In this document: one piece after another, positions 8,051-16,030 of the stretch
Layout: each line of letters opens with the position of its first letter
Position numbering within the stretch: the stretch's first letter is position 1
Assembly: GCA_965222345.1 (NCBI GenBank)
Contig: CBDCTS010000004.1
Coordinates: 124,001 to 188,000 of the forward strand
Length of the DNA stretch: 64,000 nt
DNA from: JADFGZ01 sp965222345
GTDB taxonomy: Bacteria > Acidobacteriota > Terriglobia > 2-12-FULL-54-10
Direction: 5' to 3'
The notes under the pieces: generated by a model
Database searches by the model: none
The model's input: the letters and a program-made list of their open reading frames with translations, nothing else
Told to the model about the DNA's origin: nothing
Program-made: the position numbers and the translations under genes

Positions 8051-8407
8051 GTGTACAGCGCTTTGCTGCTTGATCACTTCCAAAATCCTCGAAACGCGGG
8101 GGAGCTTGCTTCTCCGGCGGTGACGGTAGAGGTCAGCAACCCGGCCTGCGGAGACATCATGCAACTGTCCCTGCTGATCGAGCAAGAGCGGCTCCGGGAC
8201 GCCCGTTTCAAGACCCGAGGCTGTGTGGCGGCCATTGCCTGCGGATCGCTGCTCACCGAATTCATCAAAGGGAAATCCTTGGAAGAGGCAGCACGAGTGT
8301 CGGCCGCCGACCTCGCCGCTGCGCTCGGCGGGTTGCCCCCGGCGAGCGGGCATGCCGGCGTGCTTGCTGAAGACGCTTTGCGCGAGGCGCTTCGCCAAGC
8401 CAAGTGA
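8051..8407 (+). CDS. IscU/NifU-N-like Fe-S cluster scaffold, third Cys replaced
   Basis: 118-aa scaffold protein on which Fe-S clusters are assembled. I place the start at GTG 8051 because GGAG lies a few bases upstream and the protein begins with the family signature YSALLLDHFQNPRNAGEL; upstream codons in the frame are unrelated. Conserved cysteines are Cys33 (NPACGD) and Cys58 (RGCVAAIACGS, with an extra Cys64). The third ligand, usually Cys in a K.HCS.LA segment, is Ala102 here (SGHAGVLAEDALREAL). As far as I recall, acidobacterial homologues share this change, so it is likely a subfamily trait. It converges on the minus-strand MocA-like gene with only six bases between stops. Confidence 0.85.
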   Translation: MYSALLLDHFQNPRNAGELASPAVTVEVSNPACGDIMQLSLLIEQERLRDARFKTRGCVAAIACGSLLTEFIKGKSLEEAARVSAADLAAALGGLPPASGHAGVLAEDALREALRQAK

Positions 8408-8413
8408 GCCGGA

Positions 8414-9046
8414 TCAAATGAGCAAATCCCGCCGCGCCAGCAGCTCTTGATAGTTGGCAGGCTTGTCGATATCCAGCAGTATTCCTTCCTCGCCGGTTTC
8501 CGTTAGCTCTACTTCGGCGGCATGGTTGCGGACCACCGACCGGGCCCCCACCTCCAGAGGGGCGTCTAGCAATTCCTGAAACAACCGGCTGGCAAACAGA
8601 ACCGGATGCCCGCGGCGCCCCCGGCAGGTGGGGATCAGTATCGGCGCCGCTGTCTTCTGGAATCGTTCCAGCAGCAACCGGACTACCTTTTTGGTGATTG
8701 CCGGATGGTCCACCAGACACACCAGAGCACCTGCCACCGGCTGGTTTTGCAGATGCCGCAAAGCCACCTGCAAGGAGCTTAATTGTCCCAGCGCATAGTT
8801 TGGATTCCGAAGGACAAGGGAGTTGGCGGAAGGGAGTTGGCTTTCGATCTCCTCTGCATGATGTCCCAGTACCACAAGGAGCGGGGCGGCTTCTCCTTCA
8901 AGCACCTCGAGCAGATGATGCAGAAAGTTGCTGTTGCCCAAAGGTAACAGAGCCTTGTCGTGTCCCATGCGCCTTGACTCACCTGCGGCCAGGATAATCC
9001 CCGCCACGGCCTGGGAGGAAGGTTCAGCAGAGGCCATGAGTTTCAC
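8414..9046 (-). CDS. MocA-like molybdenum cofactor nucleotidyltransferase
   Basis: 210-aa NTP-transferase (MobA/MocA fold). The nucleotide-binding loop AGIILAAGESRRMGHDKALL lies near residue 15, followed by LVVLGHHAEEI and the metal-binding Asp region ALVCLVDHPAI. GRRGHPVLFA is the MocA-type signature. It is predicted to attach CMP (or another nucleotide) to molybdopterin for molybdenum hydroxylases. Start GTG 9046 or ATG 9037, neither with a strong ribosome-binding site. It follows xdhC on the same strand after 17 bases, so the two form an operon for Mo-enzyme maturation. No Mo hydroxylase subunits are in the window. Confidence 0.85.
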   Translation of the reverse strand: MKLMASAEPSSQAVAGIILAAGESRRMGHDKALLPLGNSNFLHHLLEVLEGEAAPLLVVLGHHAEEIESQLPSANSLVLRNPNYALGQLSSLQVALRHLQNQPVAGALVCLVDHPAITKKVVRLLLERFQKTAAPILIPTCRGRRGHPVLFASRLFQELLDAPLEVGARSVVRNHAAEVELTETGEEGILLDIDKPANYQELLARRDLLI

Positions 9047-9063
9047 CAGGGTATCCCACCATG

Positions 9064-9879
9064 TCAGGAGACGGCGAGGATCGATTTCGGATGGGGCTTG
9101 GCATCCTCCAGGGCGCTGCGGCGCACGGCAATCATCTCAGCCACAACGCTGACGGCAATCTCTTCCGGAGTGACAGCTCCGATTTCCAGGCCCACGGGGG
9201 CGTGTACCCGCTCAAACTGCGGCCGGGCGATCCCTTCCTGCTCCAAGTGTTTGACGATCTCCAGGACCTTGCGCTTACTGCCGATCATGCCCACGTAACG
9301 GGTCGCCGTCCCCACCGCCCAGCGCAGCACGCGCATGTCGTCGCGATGCCCGCGTGTGACGGCAATCAAAAATGAGGAGCTGTTGGGAAGCAGCCGGTCG
9401 AAAACTTTCTCGTAATCATCGGCGTAAATCTCCGCCGCCTCGGGGAAGCGCTCCCGGTTGGCATAGGTGTCGCGGTCGTCAATGATGATCGTGCTGAACC
9501 CGGCGACGGTTGCCACTTTGGACAGGCTGAGAGAGACGTGGCCCGCTCCGAAAATGTACAGGAACGGGGTGGGAAGAATAGGCTCCACAAAGACCTCCAC
9601 GGTTCCGCCACAGAGCAGCCCGGTATCGTAGGAGGGATCGTTGTTCAGATCAAAAGTCAGCTTGCGGGGCTTCTCTTCCTGGATCACCTGGCGGGCGGCA
9701 GCCCACACCTCAGCCTCCACGCAGCCTCCCCCCACCGTGCCTACGATCGAGCCGTCCTCGCGGACCAAAAGCTTTGCGGACTCAAAACTGGGAATCGAGC
9801 CGCGAACGTTGACTATGGTAGCCAGGGCCGCCTTGATCCCAGAATTCCGCAGTCGCGTGATTTCCTCATATACATCCAT
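9064..9879 (-). CDS. XdhC-family molybdoenzyme maturation factor
   Basis: 271 aa, full length for the family. The XdhC/CoxI N-terminal part has the signature VGGGCVEAEVW (residues about 50-60) and LLCGGTVEVFVEP, including the conserved Cys. The C-terminal Rossmann part begins LYIFGAGHVSLSLSKVATV and ends with IGSKRKVLEI and GLEIGAVTPEEIAVSVVAEM. XdhC binds Moco and delivers the sulfurated cofactor to xanthine-dehydrogenase-type enzymes. It is transcribed with the MocA-like gene and divergently from yggX. Confidence 0.92.
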   Translation of the reverse strand: MDVYEEITRLRNSGIKAALATIVNVRGSIPSFESAKLLVREDGSIVGTVGGGCVEAEVWAAARQVIQEEKPRKLTFDLNNDPSYDTGLLCGGTVEVFVEPILPTPFLYIFGAGHVSLSLSKVATVAGFSTIIIDDRDTYANRERFPEAAEIYADDYEKVFDRLLPNSSSFLIAVTRGHRDDMRVLRWAVGTATRYVGMIGSKRKVLEIVKHLEQEGIARPQFERVHAPVGLEIGAVTPEEIAVSVVAEMIAVRRSALEDAKPHPKSILAVS

Positions 9880-10057
9880 GTATAGATATGTTATCGCAGT
9901 GGCGAGGAGGTTTTCAACTTCCTTCCCATTACCGAAAAATACTTAAACGTTGACAAGGCGCGGAGAATGCTCGTAGCCTGATTGCTCGCGGGATCAGTGT
10001 ATCCTGTTCATTCGATCGCTTTCGGTGGCAGCAAGAGCCGCCACAAAGGGAGGAAAA

Positions 10058-10339
10058 ATGGCACCAAAAATGGTGAAATGCGTCAAGTTTCAACGCGAGA
10101 TGCCAGGGATGGAGGAGCCTCCCTTCAACAACGAACTCGGCAAGCGCATCTACGAGAATGTCTCGGCAGACGCCTGGAAATTGTGGCTGGAGCACCTGAA
10201 GATGATCGTCAACGAATACCGGCTCAACCTGGTGGAGCGCGAGGCGCAAAAGGTCGTTCGTCAGCAGATGGAGGATTACTTTTTCGGTGAAGGCGCTGCG
10301 CTTCCTCCGGGTTATGTCCCTGAGCAGACCAAGCAGTAA
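10058..10339 (+). CDS. yggX: YggX-like Fe(2+)-trafficking protein
   Basis: 93-aa protein of the iron-traffic family. The start at 10058 is supported by GGGAGG five bases upstream (MAPKMVKCVKF). The single conserved Cys is at residue 8. The family pattern K.Q.EMPGMEEPPF, then GKRIYENVSADAWKLW and RLNLVEREAQKVVRQQMEDY, covers nearly its full length. YggX protects Fe-S enzymes from oxidative damage and shuttles labile iron; here it sits among Fe-S and Mo cofactor genes. Confidence 0.92.
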   Translation: MAPKMVKCVKFQREMPGMEEPPFNNELGKRIYENVSADAWKLWLEHLKMIVNEYRLNLVEREAQKVVRQQMEDYFFGEGAALPPGYVPEQTKQ

Positions 10340-10367
10340 ATCCCGTCCGGGAAATGTCCTGCCGCGC

Positions 10368-11705
10368 CTAGCGCACCACGGGCAGGGCAGGGGAAATCAC
10401 AAATTGCAACTTGCTGTGGGCGGTTCTCAAGGCGGCCTCAACCTCCGCTGGGGAAGATGCCGTGGCAGACGAAGATGACGCCGCGCGCGCGAAAATAAAT
10501 CCCAGATAGCTGGAGCCCTCCGGCCAGGGAACCAGAGTCTGCTGTATTTTGGCCGTAATGCGGATCTCCTCGATGCCTGGAGTTTCGAGCGCCTTCTCTT
10601 GACCCCTTACCTCAAGCAGCACTCCTGCTGCGGGAACCGGAATCATCATCACCCCGGAGGCGGCATCCTCGCGGCGCACCGAGCCGATGGGCCGGTTCAG
10701 GGCATGGCGGATAATCAGCTCTTCGAGCGACATGCCCGCATCAAACCGCAGCGACCGCGAGCAGAGGCCGCCAATCGAGCGGGCCGCCACTTCCAGAACC
10801 CTGGGGCCTTGTGGCGTCAGCCGCAGCTCGGCATGGATCGGCCCGTGGGACAGTCCCACCGCCGCGATGGCTTGCTCCGCGCACTTTACTATTTGGTTCT
10901 GGACGGCTTCGGGTAAACGGGAAGGAGTCGTGTAGATCGTCTCCTCAAAGTAGGGACCTTCCAGCGGGTCCGGCTTGTCAAACAGAGCCAGGACCTGCAA
11001 AGCGCCCCGGTCTAGAATTCCCTCCAAAGCCACTTCCGGCCCTTCCAGGTAGTTTTCGGCTAGTATCCACTCGATTGCCTCATCTTTGGTTCTTCGGATG
11101 TCCGGCGTTTTGAGCAGCGCCTGGATTCTGTTGAATGCGCCGGTGAATTGCTCTGTGTTGTCCGCCCGGATGACTCCCCGGCTGGCCGAGAGCGACAACG
11201 GTTTCAGGACGCAGGGAAATCCAACACCGGGTGGTGGAATAGGAGGAGAATCGCTGTGCGCGGGAAGCCTGCAGAAGGCGGGGCCATCCACCCCTGCGGC
11301 CTGGAGAAGCTGGCGGAACTGATACTTGTCACGGCAGGCCCGAACGGCAGCGGGAGAGTTGTGCAACAGCCCGAGCGCTTGGCAGGCCATTGCAGCGGTA
11401 AGGGTGGGTTTGTCGCCGATTGGAATGACGGCGTCGAGCAGATGCTTGGCGGCGTACTCGACGACCATTTTTGCCGAGGCGGCGGGCTCTTCAAATCGCA
11501 GAGGGATAGCGCCATCCCGCCAGGGGTCTTCCAATACGTGGCAGCGGTCGCTGCCCGCCACGGCGGCGATGCCGAGCTTATCGGCAGCCTCCTTGAAAGC
11601 GGCGGCCTGATAGCCCGTGGTGGTGAACAGCAGTAAAAGACGGTTTTTCTGCACTGTTTTCTGAGCGAGTTTGACTAACGAATTTTGCTGGGATCGATTC
11701 ATCAT
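10368..11705 (-). CDS. ATP-grasp ligase adjacent to the selenocysteine radical SAM gene
   Basis: 445-aa ATP-grasp enzyme (carboxylate-amine/thiol ligase superfamily). The start at the double ATG 11705 is chosen because the upstream in-frame residues are unrelated. A pre-ATP-grasp Rossmann part (LLLLFTTTGYQAAAFKEAAD) is followed by the grasp fold: CRDKYQFRQLLQAAGV, GFPCVLKPLSLSASRGVIRA (nucleotide-binding Lys), and ILAENYLEGPEVALEGI. The metal-binding end is HAELRLTPQGPRVLEVAARS, with Glu and Arg in place. It resembles ATP-grasp proteins annotated as PurK/carbamoyl-phosphate-synthase-like, but the substrate cannot be read from sequence. It lies about 100 bases downstream of the radical SAM gene on the same strand, so co-transcription and a shared pathway are likely. 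Confidence 0.85.
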   Translation of the reverse strand: MMNRSQQNSLVKLAQKTVQKNRLLLLFTTTGYQAAAFKEAADKLGIAAVAGSDRCHVLEDPWRDGAIPLRFEEPAASAKMVVEYAAKHLLDAVIPIGDKPTLTAAMACQALGLLHNSPAAVRACRDKYQFRQLLQAAGVDGPAFCRLPAHSDSPPIPPPGVGFPCVLKPLSLSASRGVIRADNTEQFTGAFNRIQALLKTPDIRRTKDEAIEWILAENYLEGPEVALEGILDRGALQVLALFDKPDPLEGPYFEETIYTTPSRLPEAVQNQIVKCAEQAIAAVGLSHGPIHAELRLTPQGPRVLEVAARSIGGLCSRSLRFDAGMSLEELIIRHALNRPIGSVRREDAASGVMMIPVPAAGVLLEVRGQEKALETPGIEEIRITAKIQQTLVPWPEGSSYLGFIFARAASSSSATASSPAEVEAALRTAHSKLQFVISPALPVVR

Positions 11706-11803
11706 GCAAGCGGAGAAGGGCTGAAGGCAGAAGAACCGCTCCCTCGCGGTCGCGGCTCTGATTGTAGTTCGGTCGGCCTCCCGTCTTCTGATTTCCGGCC
11801 ATT

Positions 11804-11836
11804 GCCTAAACCAGAGCAAACTGCTCTGCGGTAGGC
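11804..11836 (-). promoter_or_regulatory. Predicted bacterial SECIS hairpin
   Basis: In the mRNA, downstream of UGA 11844-11842, bases 6-10 after the UGA (GCCUA) pair with 34-38 (UAGGC), and bases 15-20 (AGAGCA) pair with 24-29 (UGCUCU). The apical loop is GUU, starting 21 bases after the UGA with a G first. This fits the usual description of bacterial SECIS elements: a small apical loop with a G in the first two positions, about 16-37 bases downstream of the UGA. It overlaps the extended coding tail and its TAG stop. Confidence 0.75.
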
Positions 11837-13215
11837 TCCGCTCAGCAGAACCACGGCTCGTTGATGTAGGGAAGCGTCGCCCGTGCGGGGAGCGGGGACA
11901 TCTTAAAAGTGGCTCCGCCCTTCTTTCCAGCCGCGCGCTCGGCCAACTCCCAAACTTGGGGAAAGATTTCGCTGCGGGTTTGGCCGAGAGCTTCCGTCCG
12001 TCCCACGGTCTCGCGGACGTCCTGAAACAACTGTTCCACTCGCGCATCGCAATGCATCCACGGATAACTGAGTTTCCCCTCGTCGAATTCTCCAACCTGT
12101 TCGCGAACCTCAGCCAGTTCCAGGAGCTTCGAGCCGGCGGGGATCAGCAACCGAATGGCCAACTGGATGGGGGAGATACTCTCCGCCATGTCCAGTTCGG
12201 CCATAAGCGAAAGCATATCCAGATAACCTTCCAGCGATGTCCACGGGGTAAAGGTTACAAAGGTGGGTGACAGATGCAGTCCCGCATTGCGAACCAGCTT
12301 TACCACTTGCACAAAATCTGCCCGCGTGTGGCCTTTGTCCAGAAGGTGCAGCACTCGGTCATCGACAGCTTCGACTGCGCTCGTTACAAACAGGCAGCCG
12401 GTGTCGCGGAGCGTTCTCAGATGCCGCGCATGCTGGAGCAGATGCTCGATCTTGATCGTGGCGTCATAGGTGAGGCGTGGATGCTCGCGGTGGAATTCCT
12501 CCACGAGCGCAATGGAATGTCCGACGCCGTTGAAGAAGTCCGGGTCGCCGAAGGTGATGTGCGAGGCTCCCGCGGCAACCTGCCGCCGGATGTCCTCCAG
12601 CACCACTTCTCGCTGGACAACGCGGAAACGGCCCTGATAGACCGGCACAACCGGGCAGTGGCGGCAAAGGTGCTTGCAGCCTCGGCTCGCTTCCGTGTAC
12701 CCAACCAAGCGCTGTTCGCCGTTGCCCCAATCGAGCTTTGCATAGTTTCGCAGAGCGGGGAGCCCCCTGCGGTCCGGGACGCGGAACCTTTGCCGGGCGG
12801 TTGAAATCACCGGCTCGTGCTGCGGGAGCCCGGCAGGCCGGTGATTCGTTGTCTGCAACCTTTCGACGAGCGACAGCAGTCCTGCTTCAAACTCGCCGCC
12901 GAGGATCGTCTCGGCCCCCAGCTTTCGCAGGAAGCTCTCGTTGACGGGAGCATAAAGACCGAAGAAACACATATGCGCCCGAGGGTTCAACTTGCTTACT
13001 CGTCCGGCCAGAAGCGTAGCGATGCGGGTGGCCGTGTGCATGGGAACGTAGAAACCCACCAAGTCCGCCGAGCGGATCAGTTCTTCCTCGAAGGCGGAGC
13101 GGGAGAGGTCCAAACAGGTGACGGTAACGCCAGCCTCCCGAAGCCATGCCGCCGGCGAGGCCAGCCCGAACGGTTGACGGCCCAGTTCATAGGTTGATAG
13201 GAGGACGACGTTCAT
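11806..13215 (-). CDS. CUAEP-tail B12-type radical SAM selenoprotein (UGA read as Sec458)
   Basis: Radical SAM enzyme with an N-terminal B12-binding-like domain (MNVVLLSTYELGRQPFGLAS ... ADLVGFYVPMHTATR). The CxxxCxxC cluster motif is at Cys180, Cys184 and Cys187 (RGCKHLCRHCPV), followed by a GDPDFFN strand. A conventional call would stop at TGA 11842-11844 after ...NEPWFC. The frame continues in register as Sec-Ala-Glu-Pro-Thr-Ala-Glu-Gln-Phe-Ala-Leu-Val to a TAG at 11806-11808, so the tail reads CUAEP. I recall a recognised family defined by exactly this ending (CUAEP/CCAEP-tail radical SAM proteins). A hairpin right after the UGA fits a bacterial SECIS (separate entry). 469 aa in all. Substrate unknown; the ATP-grasp neighbour suggests a biosynthetic or maturation pathway. 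No selA, selB or tRNA-Sec is in the window. Confidence 0.85.
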
Positions 13216-13249
13216 ACTTCACTATTTTCTCATAGAAAAAGAAATCGGG

Positions 13250-14029
13250 TCAGATCGGCGCCATATGGTTTACCGGCCCGTAGCCGTGCCCGAGAGCGGG
13301 ATTAGTTTCGATGGCCCGGGTGATGTATCGCTTGGCAGCCTCCACCGCGCGGATCAGCTCCGCTCCTTTGGCCAGCTCTGCGGTGATCGCAGCCGAATAG
13401 GTGCAGCCGGTGCCGTGCGTATGCGAGGTCGCGATGCGCTTTGCGGAAAAGGTTTGGAAGCGGTCCTCAGTGTACAGCACGTCGGTAGCCTCCTCCGCCA
13501 GATGACCTCCTTTGACTAGCACGGATTGCGGCCCCATTCCGGCAATCGCTTTAGCCGCCTCATGAAGCGAATCCATGCCGCGGAACTCCAGTCCCGAAAG
13601 TGCCATCGCCTCGTGGACGTTCGGGGTGACCAGGGCCGCATGCGGCAGCAATTTCTGAGCCAGGGTGGACCGCGCGTCTTCGTTGATCAGAGGCGCTCCG
13701 TGTTTGCTGATCATGACCGGGTCCACCACCAGGGGAAAGGAAAACTGGGCAGCCCTCGCCGCGATGGCCTCGATGATCTCTCGTGTGCCCAGGGCTCCGG
13801 TCTTGGCCGCTTGTGGAGGCAGGTCCTCGAGCACCGCATCCAGTTGGGCGAGAACGAACTCCGGCCGTAGATGTTGGACGGAACTGACGCGGCAGGTGTT
13901 CTGGACCGTCAGCAAGCTCAGGACGCTGGTTCCGTATATGCCGTGCTGGTGGAACGTCTTCAAGTCCGCTTGAATACCGGCCCCGCCGGAGGGGTCTGAC
14001 CCCGCGATGGTCAAGGCGACCGGCGTCAT
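13250..14029 (-). CDS. thiD: Hydroxymethylpyrimidine/phosphomethylpyrimidine kinase
   Basis: 259-aa ribokinase-fold kinase that phosphorylates HMP and HMP-P in thiamine synthesis. The N-terminal signature ALTIAGSDPSGGAGIQADLK is intact, as are VVDPVMISKHG, LVTPNVHEA and the anion-hole/catalytic segment SHTHGTGCTYSAAI (catalytic Asp position replaced in the usual GTGC context). Full length. Its stop lies 34 bases before the radical SAM start on the same strand, so it could head that transcript. I saw no TPP riboswitch upstream. Confidence 0.92.
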   Translation of the reverse strand: MTPVALTIAGSDPSGGAGIQADLKTFHQHGIYGTSVLSLLTVQNTCRVSSVQHLRPEFVLAQLDAVLEDLPPQAAKTGALGTREIIEAIAARAAQFSFPLVVDPVMISKHGAPLINEDARSTLAQKLLPHAALVTPNVHEAMALSGLEFRGMDSLHEAAKAIAGMGPQSVLVKGGHLAEEATDVLYTEDRFQTFSAKRIATSHTHGTGCTYSAAITAELAKGAELIRAVEAAKRYITRAIETNPALGHGYGPVNHMAPI

Positions 14030-14173
14030 CTTTTCGGCTCCGGACTTTTTCTCCGGTTCGTATCGCCGGGAGAAACGGGGGAAAACTGCAATGCAAACTC
14101 TGTACGGGCTAGTTGGAGGGGCGGGGAGGACCGATGGGAAAGGCGCCGCCTCGTTGTCTGCCGGCGGCTCATC

Positions 14174-15157
14174 TCAGCCCCCAATCTGATGCATCATGCG
14201 GTTCTGGGTAAAGATTCCTTCCTGCAGCCGGTGTCCCATTGGCTTCAGACGTACCGCCTTGCAGAGCACCTTTCGGACGGCGTCGGGACCGCCCTGGCGA
14301 AGCTGTTTTTTGATGTCCACCTCGTCGTCGTTCAGCAGGCAGAGATGGAGCTTGCCATCGGCTGTCAGGCGCATCCGGTTGCAACTCCCGCAGTAAGGTG
14401 CCGAGACGGGGCTGATGAAGCCAACCACGCCGCGGGCTCCGGGCAGTTGATGATTGCTCGACTCATCCGAGAAGTCGCCTTCGATGGGCGTCAAGAGTCC
14501 CAATTCCTGCTCGATCCTAGCGTGGGTCTCTTCGTTCGAGACATATTGATCTCTTGCCACACGATCGCATTCACCGTGGCCAAAAGGCATCATTTCGATG
14601 AACCGGACGTGCCAGTCGCGCTCGATCGTCAATGCGGCCAGTTCCGCCACGTCCATGTCGTTGTGCCCCCGGGCCACCACCGCGTTCAGTTTGATCGGCT
14701 GCAGGCCGGCCTGCTCAGCGGCTTCGATGCCGCGCCAGAGATCTTCCAGCCGGCCCCAGCGCATAATCTGGCCGAGCCGCTCGGGCCGCAGCGTGTCCAG
14801 ATGGATATTGACCCGGCGCAGGCCCGCTTCCGCCAGAGGCTTGGCCATATCGGGGAGCAGGATACCGTTCGTCGTCATGGCCAGTTCGCCTACTCCGTCG
14901 ATTTGGCCCAGCAAGCGCACAATATCCAGCAAGTCCGGGCGCAAAGTCGGCTCGCCCCCGGTAAGCCGGAACTTATTGAACCCGGCTGAAACCGCCGCGC
15001 GGACCACGCTGGCTATTTCTTCCGGGGTCAGCAGGTGTTCGCGGGGAAGAAAATGCAGGCCGTTGACCGGCATGCAATACACGCACCGCAGGTTGCAATG
15101 GTCTGTTAAAGAGATGCGAAGATAGTTGATGTCGCGTTGGTATGAATCGAAAGGCAT
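14174..15157 (-). CDS. moaA: GTP 3',8-cyclase MoaA
   Basis: 327-aa radical SAM enzyme for the first step of molybdenum cofactor synthesis (GTP to cyclic product, with MoaC). The N-terminal cluster Cys21, Cys25 and Cys28 (CNLRCVYCMP), LTGGEPTLRPDL (SAM site) and MTTNGILL are present. The C-terminal second cluster is CGSCNRMRLTADGKLHLCL. A double-Gly C terminus (HQIGG) matches the conserved MoaA tail. It completes a Mo theme with xdhC and mocA nearby, although other moa genes are not in view. The leader upstream contains several strong hairpins (separate entry). Confidence 0.95.
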   Translation of the reverse strand: MPFDSYQRDINYLRISLTDHCNLRCVYCMPVNGLHFLPREHLLTPEEIASVVRAAVSAGFNKFRLTGGEPTLRPDLLDIVRLLGQIDGVGELAMTTNGILLPDMAKPLAEAGLRRVNIHLDTLRPERLGQIMRWGRLEDLWRGIEAAEQAGLQPIKLNAVVARGHNDMDVAELAALTIERDWHVRFIEMMPFGHGECDRVARDQYVSNEETHARIEQELGLLTPIEGDFSDESSNHQLPGARGVVGFISPVSAPYCGSCNRMRLTADGKLHLCLLNDDEVDIKKQLRQGGPDAVRKVLCKAVRLKPMGHRLQEGIFTQNRMMHQIGG

Positions 15158-15341
15158 GCACCCGCCTTTTGTCCTTTCGCTAGCGTTCTAGCGAAAGGAC
15201 AAGGCGTTAAGGCAGCCGCTTGCGTTGCCAAAGCGGCCATCGTCCTGCCATTGAACCCACTTTTATGGGTGACGGTTGGCGGTTCGCTGACGAATCACTA
15301 ATGGATTCGGGCAACTATTGCCGGAGAGGCCGCCGGGTCGC
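15158..15341 (-). promoter_or_regulatory. Structured leader upstream of moaA (three hairpins)
   Basis: Between the A-type carrier stop and the moaA start, three inverted repeats occur in 120 bases: ACCCA/TGGGT (15255-15259, 15266-15270), GCCGCTT/AAGCGGC (15215-15221, 15231-15237), and a 15-bp perfect pair TTGTCCTTTCGCTAG (15169-15183, 15188-15202) with a 4-base loop. A short CGCC/GGCG pair extends the last one with a two-base bulge. None is followed by a U-tract. It could be a regulatory RNA for moaA or a small palindromic repeat; I could not match it to the Moco riboswitch pattern. Confidence 0.5.
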
Positions 15342-15677
15342 TTAAACGTTGAAGGAACTGCCGCACCCGCAGGTGCTCTTCACGTTCGGGTTGGAAAACT
15401 TGAACCCAACGCCTTCAATGGAATCCGTGAAGTCAACTTGAGTGTTTTCGAGATACAGCAAACTGGCCTGATCTACGAACACTTTCACTCCGTCGAATTC
15501 GAAGATCTTATCCATGCTGAAGTCGTCTCCGTTGGCTTTGTTTTCAAAGGTCATCGAATAGGAAAATCCCGAGCAGCCCCCGCCGACGATTCCAAGCCGT
15601 AGCCCCTCCGGCTTAGGATCTTGCTGGGTCATGATTTCTTTTACCTTGCTAACCGCGCCTGGGGTTAAGGATACCAT
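15342..15677 (-). CDS. A-type Fe-S carrier (IscA/ErpA/HesB family)
   Basis: 111-aa Fe-S carrier delivering clusters to apo-enzymes. The three ligand cysteines are Cys35 (GGGCSGF), Cys103 and Cys105 (STCGCGSSF). LTPGAVSKVKEIM opens the protein and ENTQVDFTDSIEGVGFKFSN fits the core sheet. The start ATG is preceded by GGAGG. It is upstream of moaA on the same strand, fitting MoaA's need for two clusters, and partners in function with the IscU-like scaffold at 8.1 kb. Confidence 0.92.
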   Translation of the reverse strand: MVSLTPGAVSKVKEIMTQQDPKPEGLRLGIVGGGCSGFSYSMTFENKANGDDFSMDKIFEFDGVKVFVDQASLLYLENTQVDFTDSIEGVGFKFSNPNVKSTCGCGSSFNV

Positions 15678-15901
15678 CTAAATACCTCCTCCGATTCACT
15701 ACTCCGCATTTCCAGTGCACGCAGAGAGGATCATTGCTTATACTTTCCGCCAAAGCTATTTTACTCCCTTTGTGCACGGCAATGTCAAGCCGCTTGCAGT
15801 TTTTGGGTCCGAGGGTTCGTATTCTATTTTGGACCGTTTGTATTGACAATTCTCTGTTCCGCTGGTTGCAAGTTATTTCAAAACCCTTAGCTTTCCGTCA
15901 G

Positions 15902-15995
15902 GGCACGACTTCAGTCGTGCCGCACAGCGTGGGACCCCAGCGGCTTGAGCCGCTGGGTTTCGATCCTGTATGTTCGGCACGGCTAAAACCGTGCC
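15902..15995. repeat. Cluster of three palindromic intergenic repeats
   Basis: Three perfect hairpins in a row: GGCACGACT/AGTCGTGCC (15902-15910, 15913-15921), CCCAGCGGCT/AGCCGCTGGG (15936-15945, 15948-15957), and GGCACGG/CCGTGCC (15976-15982, 15989-15995). The first and third share the GGCACG core. This is the style of dispersed palindromic repeats that I recall in acidobacterial intergenic regions. They lie in the 353-base gap between two minus-strand genes. Without a U-tract a terminator role is not evident. Confidence 0.7.
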
Positions 15996-16030
15996 TGGAA
16001 AACACCAGAAATCCGGTTTTGCAACAGCTT

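Noticed and set aside
14030..14173. Possible TPP riboswitch before thiD
   Set aside because: Conserved thi-box sequences were not seen.
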